From the NCBI GenBank assembly GCA_964515555.1, contig CAZEVY010000174.1, positions 1 to 5,503 on the forward strand: 5,503 bases of DNA, written 5' to 3'. Below are positions 1-4,888 of the stretch, one piece after another; position 1 is the first letter of the stretch; each line of letters begins with the position of its first letter. The DNA comes from CAZEVY01 sp964515555 (GTDB taxonomy: Bacteria; Acidobacteriota; Terriglobia; Bryobacterales; Bryobacteraceae). The notes beneath the pieces were generated by a model. That model saw nothing but the letters and a program-made list of their open reading frames with translations, was not told the DNA's origin and ran no database searches. The translations under genes and the position numbers were made by a program.

Positions 1-48
1 CGGCGGGTTGAACGGACCCAGGACCGCTCCCTGTGGTCGCGGCTCGGT

Positions 49-276
49 TCACGGTGACTTGCGCGGCGCTTCCCTGAGATCCTCGAGAATATCGGCGCCG
101 AGCGCCAGCATCTCGCCGAACGTCTTCTGGTAATTCACGAATTTCCGGTTGAGCTCCAGCGCTTCCGACGGCTCCAGCCGGGCGCGCAGGATCATGTCGC
201 GCACGTGGACGGGGTTGGGCAGCGCGGCGTCCTCGCGCAGCTCCTCGAGCGCAGCGGCCGGATCGTAGTGGTACAT
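49..276 (-). CDS. Small hypothetical protein, 75 aa
   Basis: I do not recognise this protein. It reads from an ATG at 276 down to a TGA at 51-49. It is charged and probably all-helical, with an acidic N-terminal third (residues 7-17 rich in Ala, Glu and Leu), a middle segment with RDMILRARLEPSEALELNRK, and a basic PRKSP tail. No signal peptide, membrane segment, cysteines or clear HTH is visible. Nearly every codon ends in G or C, as in the neighbouring dehydrogenase gene, which supports real coding. The antisense reading frame continues open far upstream over the dehydrogenase gene, but that part is a GC-driven shadow. There is no strong Shine-Dalgarno before the ATG. The gene is divergent from the dehydrogenase operon with only 12 bp between start codons, so the two may share control signals. 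Function is unknown. Confidence 0.72.
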   Translation of the reverse strand: MYHYDPAAALEELREDAALPNPVHVRDMILRARLEPSEALELNRKFVNYQKTFGEMLALGADILEDLREAPRKSP

Positions 277-288
277 GCATCCATTATC

Positions 289-2013
289 ATGTCTGGAGCC
301 ATGCTCCAGATCATCCGCTCTCCGCGACCCGACGACGTGGTGGTCATCGGCTCGGGCGCCGGCGGCGGCACGGCGGTCGACGTGCTGACGAAGCTCGGCG
401 TCTCCGTCACGCTGCTCGAAGCCGGCCCGATGCTGAATCCGGCGAAGGATTTCAAGGAACACATGTGGCCTTGGCAGGTGGGTCATCGCGGGGCGGGCGC
501 GCAGGCGGAGCGCTACTTCGGGCGCGAGCAGTGGGGCTACTTCAACGCGCCCAACGGCTACTGGGACATCGACGGCGAACCCTACACGGTGGCGCCGGGC
601 AACACTTTCCGCTGGTTCCGGTCGCGCATTCTCGGGGGACGCACCAACCACTACGGGCGCATCTCGCTGCGGTTCGCCGACTACGATTTCCGCCCGCGCT
701 CGCGCGACGGACTCGGCACGGACTGGCCGATCACCTACGACGAGCTGGCGCCCTACTACGACAAGGCCGAGAGCTTCATCGGCATCAGCGGCAGCAAGGA
801 GGGCATCCGCAGCGCGCCCGACGGCGTGTTCCTGCCGCCGGCGCCGCCGCGCGTGCACGACGTGCTGGTGGAGCGCGCCGGGCGAAAGCTCGGCATTCCG
901 GTGATCCCGATGCGCATGGCGGTGCTGACGAGGCCGCACAACGGGCGCATCGCCTGCCACTGGTGCGGGCAGTGCGGGCGCGGGTGCGTGACGGCGTCGA
1001 ACTATTCGTCGAGCCAGGTGCAGGTGCTGCCGGCGCTGAAGACGGGGCGGCTCAGGATCGTCTCGAACGCCATGGCGCGCGAGCTGATCACCGACGCCAG
1101 CGGCAAGGTGACGGCGGTGTCGTACATCGACAAGGCGACGCGCGAGGAGCGGCAGATCCGGTGCCGCGTGGTGGTGCTGGCGGCGAGCGCGTGCGAATCG
1201 GCGCGGCTGCTGTTGAACTCGCGCGGGCCGCGGCACTCGAACGGACTGGCGAACTCGTCGGGGGTGGTGGGGCGGTATCTGACCGACACGGTCGGGTTCA
1301 GCCTGAGCGGCCAGCTTCCGGCCTTGCAGGGGATGCCGCGGTACGATTCCGACGGCTGGGGCGGCGGCCACCGCTACATTCCGTGGTGGCTGTGGGACCG
1401 GCAGCCGAAGGAGTTCCCGCGCGGGTATCACGTGGAGATCGGCGGCGGATTCGGGATGCCGCAGGTGGGCAGCTTCCACGCGGCGTGCAGTCGGCACGAG
1501 GGCTACGGAGCGGCGCTGAAGCAGAAGATCCACGAAGAGTACGGATGCGGAATCAACTTCGCCGGGCGCGGCGAGATGATTCCTAACGAGCACTCCTATT
1601 GCGAGATCGACCCGAATGTGGTGGACCGCTGGGGAATTCCGGTGCTGCGCTTCCATTTCCGGTGGAGCGACAACGAAGTCGAGATGGCGCGGCACATGCA
1701 CCGGACCTTCGCCGAGCTGATCGAGACGATGGGCGGGCGGGTGCTGGGGCCGTCGCGGCCGGATCAGGAGGGCACGGGGATATCGACGGGCGGGACGATC
1801 ATCCACGAGCTGGGCACGGTGCGCATGGGCGACGACGCGAAGACGTCGGCGGTGAACCGCTATTGCCAGGCGCACGACGCGAAGAACCTGTTCGTCGCCG
1901 ACGCGGCGCCGTTCGTCAGCAATCCGGACAAGAACCCGACGCTGACGATCTGCGCGCTGGCGTGGCGCACGTCGGAGTATCTGGCCGAGGAAATGAGGAA
2001 GGGCAATGTCTGA
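289..2013 (+). CDS. FAD-dependent GMC oxidoreductase, catalytic subunit of a sugar/alcohol dehydrogenase with Fe-S-type Cys motif
   Basis: A GMC-family flavoprotein of 574 aa, the usual length for bacterial GMC dehydrogenases. The N-terminal FAD Rossmann motif is GSGAGGG (21-27), with the ribose-binding acid at E44 in LLEAGP. A GGRTNHYGR flavin-contact segment follows (116-124), then a DWPITYDELAPYYDKAE motif (from 145). The GMC C-terminal domain carries the likely catalytic pair H506 (HELGTVRMG) and N549 (NPTLTI). Cysteines 223, 226, 229 and 233 form C-x2-C-x2-C-x3-C; three of them match the spacing of the 3Fe-4S ligands known in FAD-glucose dehydrogenase alpha subunits. The protein has no signal peptide; in this family it is exported with a Tat-bearing small subunit, which here is the next gene. 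The substrate cannot be read from sequence; glucose, glucosides or other polyols are possible. The start is ATG 289 or 301; neither has a good ribosome site, and upstream extension to 205 is unlikely. Confidence 0.93.
   Translation: MSGAMLQIIRSPRPDDVVVIGSGAGGGTAVDVLTKLGVSVTLLEAGPMLNPAKDFKEHMWPWQVGHRGAGAQAERYFGREQWGYFNAPNGYWDIDGEPYTVAPGNTFRWFRSRILGGRTNHYGRISLRFADYDFRPRSRDGLGTDWPITYDELAPYYDKAESFIGISGSKEGIRSAPDGVFLPPAPPRVHDVLVERAGRKLGIPVIPMRMAVLTRPHNGRIACHWCGQCGRGCVTASNYSSSQVQVLPALKTGRLRIVSNAMARELITDASGKVTAVSYIDKATREERQIRCRVVVLAASACESARLLLNSRGPRHSNGLANSSGVVGRYLTDTVGFSLSGQLPALQGMPRYDSDGWGGGHRYIPWWLWDRQPKEFPRGYHVEIGGGFGMPQVGSFHAACSRHEGYGAALKQKIHEEYGCGINFAGRGEMIPNEHSYCEIDPNVVDRWGIPVLRFHFRWSDNEVEMARHMHRTFAELIETMGGRVLGPSRPDQEGTGISTGGTIIHELGTVRMGDDAKTSAVNRYCQAHDAKNLFVADAAPFVSNPDKNPTLTICALAWRTSEYLAEEMRKGNV
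292..310. promoter_or_regulatory. 19-bp dyad at the dehydrogenase start (7-5-7)
   Basis: A perfect inverted repeat, TCTGGAG-CCATG-CTCCAGA, lies just after the first possible start (ATG 289). It holds the second possible start (ATG 301) in its loop and a GGAG sequence in its left arm. It could be a DNA operator or an mRNA hairpin affecting initiation. A smaller dyad, ACATG (273-277) with CATGT (288-292), brackets the divergent intergenic gap. The dyad is seen directly; the regulatory role is inference, because it also lies within coding sequence if translation starts at 289. Confidence 0.35.
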
Positions 2014-2581
2014 GGTTACGCGCCGGAATCTGATTCGCGACGCCGCGGCGGCGGCCTGCCTGGGGACGCTTTCGGCGGAGGCGGCGCAGCATGTGCACCA
2101 GGCGGCGGTCGAGGAGAAGAAGACCGCGGGCGTCTACAAGCCGAAGTTCCTTCAGGCGCACGAGTACCGCACGCTGGACGCGCTCACCGAGATCGTGGTG
2201 CCGGGCGCGCGCAAGGCGAACGCGGCGGCCTTCATCGACCTGCTTTGCGCCGGGAGCGCGGAAATGGCGGCGATCTACACGGGAGGACTGGCATGGCTGG
2301 ACCGCGCGATGGAGCGGCGCGCGGGGGCGAAGTTCGCCGACGCCAAGGCGGCCGACCAGACGGCGCTGTTGGATTCGATCGCGTACCGGAAGAACGAGTC
2401 GGCGGAGCTGGCGCCGGGGGTGCGGTTTTTCGACTGGGTGCGGCGCATGACGGTGGACGCGTACTACACGAGCGCGGAGGGCGTGAGGGAGATCGGCTAC
2501 AAGGGCAATGTCGGAATGTCGGAGTTCAAGGCGCCGCAGGAAGCCATCGACTACGCGCTGAAGAGGAGCGGGCTGGGGTGA
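2006..2581 (+). CDS. Gluconate 2-dehydrogenase subunit 3-like protein (Tat-exported small subunit)
   Basis: A 191-aa protein resembling the small (gamma) subunits of periplasmic FAD-dependent dehydrogenases. These act as chaperone and Tat hitch-hiking partner for the catalytic GMC subunit. The N-terminus has a twin-arginine motif, TRRNLIR (residues 5-11), a short Ala-rich hydrophobic stretch (13-24) and a plausible signal cleavage near AEA-A (24-27). The mature part is helical, with HEYRTLDALTEIVVPG and a C-terminal GYKGNVGMSEFKAPQE segment typical of the family. The start ATG 2006 is well supported: AGGAA (1996-2000) sits 5 nt upstream. The gene overlaps the dehydrogenase stop by 8 nt, so the two are translationally coupled. 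Only the two-gene core is seen; the cytochrome c subunit of many such complexes is not next door. Confidence 0.88.
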   Translation: MSEVTRRNLIRDAAAAACLGTLSAEAAQHVHQAAVEEKKTAGVYKPKFLQAHEYRTLDALTEIVVPGARKANAAAFIDLLCAGSAEMAAIYTGGLAWLDRAMERRAGAKFADAKAADQTALLDSIAYRKNESAELAPGVRFFDWVRRMTVDAYYTSAEGVREIGYKGNVGMSEFKAPQEAIDYALKRSGLG

Positions 2582-2598
2582 GGGGCGCGATGGACCGG

Positions 2599-2627
2599 TA
2601 AGGCCATACAATCGGAGTATGGCCGTA
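2599..2627. promoter_or_regulatory. Candidate autoregulatory operator/promoter of the toxin-antitoxin operon
   Basis: A perfect 8-bp inverted repeat, GGCCATAC (2602-2609) and GTATGGCC (2617-2624), is separated by 7 nt. After one mismatch each side, two further pairs extend it to 2599-2627. The right arm contains the antitoxin ATG (2619). A -10-like hexamer TACAAT (2607-2612) lies across the left arm and spacer, which would put transcription start close to the ATG, so the mRNA may be leaderless or nearly so. No clear -35 is visible. Ribbon-helix-helix antitoxins commonly bind such dyads over their own promoter. The operator role is inference. Confidence 0.5.
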
Positions 2628-2900
2628 ACGAGTATCAAGTCGACCTATTCACTCGACGTGGAAACGGTGGCTACCCTGGAGGAGATCGCCGCCCGATGGG
2701 GGGTTTCCAAATCCGAGGCGCTGCGCCGCGCTATTCGCGCCGCCGCCCGCAAAGCCCCGCGGCGGGAGCAAGGGGCGCTCCAGGCGTTTGAGGCGCTGCA
2801 AGCCTCGCTCCAGTTAAGCGCGGCCGATGCCGACGCCTGGAACCGGCGGATCCGGGCTGAGCGGCGGGCCTCGGGATCGAGGCTCCGGGGCCGACGGTGA
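2619..2900 (+). CDS. Ribbon-helix-helix (CopG-like) antitoxin
   Basis: A 93-aa protein whose N-terminal 43 residues fit a ribbon-helix-helix DNA-binding fold: a beta strand with alternating residues (IKSTYSLD, 6-13), helix A (VETVATLEEIAARWG, 14-28) and helix B beginning at the usual SKSEALRRAI (30-39). The C-terminal half is amphipathic and ends in an Arg-rich tail (RIRAERRASGSRLRGRR), the part that usually wraps the cognate toxin. The next gene is a PIN-domain protein overlapping by 4 nt, which makes a type II antitoxin role likely. The start is ATG 2619; GGAG at 2614-2617 is too close to act as a normal ribosome site, which fits leaderless or near-leaderless translation. Several AT-ended codons (gta, tat, tca, aaa, tta) contrast with the dehydrogenase genes and hint at a mobile origin. 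Confidence 0.85.
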   Translation: MAVTSIKSTYSLDVETVATLEEIAARWGVSKSEALRRAIRAAARKAPRREQGALQAFEALQASLQLSAADADAWNRRIRAERRASGSRLRGRR

Positions 2901-3274
2901 TTCATCTGGATACGAGCTTCCTGGTGCGGGCGCTGGCGCCTCGTTCGCGGGAAGAGATGTATCTGCGGGAGTGGCTCGGCAGCGCCACGGCGGTGCGGGT
3001 CAGCAGTGTCGCGTGGGCGGAGTTCCTCTGCGGACCCGTCGATAGCAGCCACATCGATCTTGCCGCGCGGGTGTTTCAGAACCCCATTCCGTTTACCGGG
3101 GACGATGCCGCGCGTGCGGCCAGGCTATTCAACCTCACGGGCCGGAGGCGGGGATCGCTCCCCGACTGCATGATCGCGGCGGCCGCCATGGGCGGCCACG
3201 CGACCTTGGCGACTTCGAATCCGGAGGACTTCCGAAGGTTCGAGAGCGCCGGGTTGAAGGTGCTCGCGGGGTAG
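2897..3274 (+). CDS. PIN-domain ribonuclease toxin (VapC-like)
   Basis: A 125-aa single-domain PIN protein of the usual VapC length. The four acidic metal-binding positions are visible: D5 in LDTSFLV, E42 in WAEFLCG, D90 in LPDCMIAAAA and D111 in SNPEDFRRF, with the conserved N108 close by. The complete set suggests an active Mg2+/Mn2+-dependent endoribonuclease, which in VapC proteins typically cleaves tRNA or rRNA; the target here is unknown. The start is GTG 2897, overlapping the antitoxin TGA as GTGA. The first catalytic Asp is at residue 5, so a later start would remove it. The gene is probably translated by coupling with the antitoxin, since no strong ribosome site precedes it. It could instead belong to another PIN toxin subfamily with an RHH partner. 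Confidence 0.88.
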   Translation: MIHLDTSFLVRALAPRSREEMYLREWLGSATAVRVSSVAWAEFLCGPVDSSHIDLAARVFQNPIPFTGDDAARAARLFNLTGRRRGSLPDCMIAAAAMGGHATLATSNPEDFRRFESAGLKVLAG

Positions 3275-3282
3275 CTGGGCGG

Positions 3283-3306
3283 GAAGCGCCGCGCGGGCGC
3301 GCCTTC
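3283..3306. other. GC-rich imperfect hairpin between toxin and propeller genes
   Basis: GAAG (3283-3286) can pair with CTTC (3303-3306). Inside it, GC-rich sequence folds in alternative ways, including GCGCC (3286-3290) with GGCGC (3296-3300). It lies 8 nt after the toxin stop and just before the next start. It lacks a following T-run, so it is not a canonical intrinsic terminator. It may only reflect base composition. Confidence 0.2.
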
Positions 3307-3311
3307 GAGAA

Positions 3312-4742
3312 ATGCTAAAAATAGGAATGCCGACACGACTGTTGACTTCGCTGGCCGCCACTCTCAGCCTAGGCATCGCGGCCGACTGGCCGCAGTTCCG
3401 GGGGCCGAACGCCGCCGGAGTCGCCGGGGACGGCAATCCGCCGGTGGAGTTCGGACCGGATAAGAACGTCGTGTGGAAGACGGCGATTCCCCCGGGTCAC
3501 TCGTCGCCGTCGATCGCGGGCGAGCGCATTTATCTCACCGCCTTTGAGAACGACAGGCTCTTCACGTTCGCGCTCGACCGGGCGACGGGTCGCATCCTCT
3601 GGCGCCGCGAGGCGCCGCGGCCGCGCAAACAGGAGCTGCAACCCGCCAACAGTCCGACGTCGGCGACCCCGGCCACCGACGGCCGCAACGTCTGGGTCTT
3701 CTTCGCCGACTACGGCCTGCTCGCCTACGCGCCGGACGGCAACGAGCTGTGGCGCATGCCGCTCGGTCCGTTCAACAACCCGTTCGGTCACGGCTCCTCG
3801 CCGGTACTGGCCGGCGACACGCTGCTGATGAACGTCGACCAGGACTCGGGGTCGTTTCTGCTGGCGATCGACAAGAACAGCGGCCGCGTGCTGTGGCGCA
3901 CGCCGCGCGATCACGCGCAGCGCGGCTATGCGACGCCGGTGCTCCACCAGCCGGCCGGGGGCGGATTGCAGGCGCTGATCGCCGGGTCGTACCGGCTTTC
4001 CGGCTACGAGGTGGCGACGGGCAAGGAAGTCTGGTGGGTGCGCGGGCTGCCGTGGCAGGTGAAGCCGACCCCGGTGGTCGCGGGCGACGCGGTGTACTTC
4101 GTCACGTACTCGGGCGAGTCCGATCCCGGCCAGCAGGAGAACGTGCCGCCGTTCGCCGAGGCCCTCACGCGGTGGGACGCCGACAAGAACGGCAAGATTT
4201 CCAAGAGCGAGCTTCCCGACGAGCGCGCCCGGGCGCGCTTCGACGAGTACCTGGACCTGGACGACTCGGGCTTCATGGAGGAGCGCGACTGGCGGCAGTT
4301 CCAGGACCGGCGGGTGGGCGAGAATTCGCTGCGGGCCTATCGGCTCGGCGGCCGCGGCGATGTCACCGAAAGCCACCTGCTGTGGAAGAATGCGCGGGTG
4401 CTGCCGAACGTCCCGTCGCCGCTGTTCTATCGCGGGGTGCTGTACACGCTGAAGGAGGGCGGGATTCTGACGTCGTTCGACCCCAAGACGGGCGAGATCG
4501 CCCGGTCTGCGCGGATCGAGGGGGCGCTGGGGTCGTACTACTCGTCGCCGGTGGCCGCGGATGGGAGGCTGTACACGGTCAGCGAGGAGGGGAAGGCGGC
4601 GGTGATTCGCGCGGGGGCGCAATGGGGGATCCTGCGGGTGAACGACATGGGAGACGGCGTCAAGGGGACGCCGGCGATCGTCGACGGGAAGATCTACCTG
4701 CGGACGTTCGGCGCGCTGTATTGTTTCGCCGAGAGGCGATAG
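3312..4742 (+). CDS. Secreted PQQ-like beta-propeller repeat protein with EF-hand pair
   Basis: A 476-aa beta-propeller of the PQQ-binding-like (BamB/alcohol dehydrogenase-like) superfamily. A signal peptide is visible (basic P-T-R, then LLTSLAATLSLGIAA, cleavage near residue 23 or 24). The mature N-terminus DWPQFRGPNAAG is typical of this class in Acidobacteriota and Planctomycetes. Propeller repeats end in tryptophan-docking motifs: TGRILW (92-97), DGNELW (142-147), NSGRVLW (189-195), TGKEVW (236-241) and a degenerate TGEIA (393-397). Between blades, residues 289-300 and 315-326 form two EF-hand calcium loops. No haem CxxCH motif is present and catalytic PQQ ligands are not evident, so a binding or structural role is as likely as dehydrogenase activity. 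The start could be ATG 3312 or ATG 3327; both give a workable signal peptide and neither has a well-spaced ribosome site. The enzyme function is unassigned. Confidence 0.9.
   Translation: MLKIGMPTRLLTSLAATLSLGIAADWPQFRGPNAAGVAGDGNPPVEFGPDKNVVWKTAIPPGHSSPSIAGERIYLTAFENDRLFTFALDRATGRILWRREAPRPRKQELQPANSPTSATPATDGRNVWVFFADYGLLAYAPDGNELWRMPLGPFNNPFGHGSSPVLAGDTLLMNVDQDSGSFLLAIDKNSGRVLWRTPRDHAQRGYATPVLHQPAGGGLQALIAGSYRLSGYEVATGKEVWWVRGLPWQVKPTPVVAGDAVYFVTYSGESDPGQQENVPPFAEALTRWDADKNGKISKSELPDERARARFDEYLDLDDSGFMEERDWRQFQDRRVGENSLRAYRLGGRGDVTESHLLWKNARVLPNVPSPLFYRGVLYTLKEGGILTSFDPKTGEIARSARIEGALGSYYSSPVAADGRLYTVSEEGKAAVIRAGAQWGILRVNDMGDGVKGTPAIVDGKIYLRTFGALYCFAERR
4176..4289 (+). other. EF-hand pair encoded inside the propeller gene
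   Basis: Loop 1, DADKNGKISKSE (residues 289-300), matches the canonical EF-hand ligand pattern D-x-D-x-N-G-x-I-x-x-x-E. Loop 2, DLDDSGFMEERD (315-326), has D, D, S at positions 1, 3, 5, Gly at 6, a hydrophobic residue at 8, and Asp instead of Glu at position 12. The short 14-residue linker is consistent with a compact paired EF-hand. Calcium binding is inferred from the motif. Confidence 0.8.
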
Positions 4743-4753
4743 GGCGCCGGCCC

Positions 4754-4856
4754 GAACAAAATCTGATGGCCGCGGATGAACGCAGATGAACACAGATAAG
4801 ATTGCAAGGCATTTTCCATCTGCGTTTATCTGAGTTAATCCGCGGCCAGATTGTTC
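4754..4856. repeat. 103-bp imperfect palindromic repeat element (REP/MITE-like) made of 10-bp units
   Basis: The left arm (4754-4797) and right arm (4818-4856) are inverted copies around a roughly 20-bp spacer. The 29-bp core, GCCGCGGAT followed by two units of the type RAACNCAGAT, differs at only four positions between arms. Small 2-3 nt indels lie outside the core near ATCTG and GAACA. Within each arm the 10-bp unit occurs twice in tandem (left GAACGCAGAT then GAACACAGAT). The element is more AT-rich than its surroundings and occupies most of the gap between two convergent genes. Similar CCGCGGAT/AACNCAGAT palindromes are, to my knowledge, dispersed in many bacterial genomes. Its RNA could fold from either strand and might mark transcript ends. 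No transposase is present. Confidence 0.8.
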
Positions 4857-4888
4857 TTCTCAACGTTCAAGCAAGAGCCGACGCTAGC

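Noticed and set aside
1..52. Possible GTG start at 52 (minus strand) overlapping the 75-aa gene's stop as GTGA and running off the left edge
   Set aside because: The frame is open to the edge (17 codons) but there is no convincing ribosome site and too little sequence to tell coding from chance.
205..288. Upstream extension of the dehydrogenase reading frame to an ATG at 205
   Set aside because: Would lie wholly antisense to the 75-aa gene, and the extra residues show no family resemblance; the FAD motif is already close to the start at 289.
465..1586. Plus-strand frame of 373 codons within the dehydrogenase gene
   Set aside because: Low-complexity Arg/Ala/Gly translation; a shadow of the real frame, which has FAD-binding and catalytic motifs.
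277..1875. Very long minus-strand open frame antisense to the dehydrogenase gene
   Set aside because: Arg/His/Pro/Ala-rich translation typical of GC-rich antisense frames with no family motifs; only its last 75 codons beyond the dehydrogenase gene look genuine.
3275..3330. Terminator or promoter between toxin and propeller genes (GC hairpin followed by an AT-rich TAAAAATA stretch)
   Set aside because: No T-run follows the hairpin and no -35 partner is visible for the AT-rich stretch; listed only as a weak hairpin.
3369..4793. Long minus-strand frame antisense to the propeller gene
   Set aside because: Arg/Pro/Leu-rich shadow; its N-terminus (FICVHPRPSD) is merely the translation of the palindromic element.
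4660..4863. Minus-strand frame of 67 codons through the palindromic element
   Set aside because: Arises from reading through the repeat (ICVHLRSS); such frames are common spurious calls across repeats of this type.
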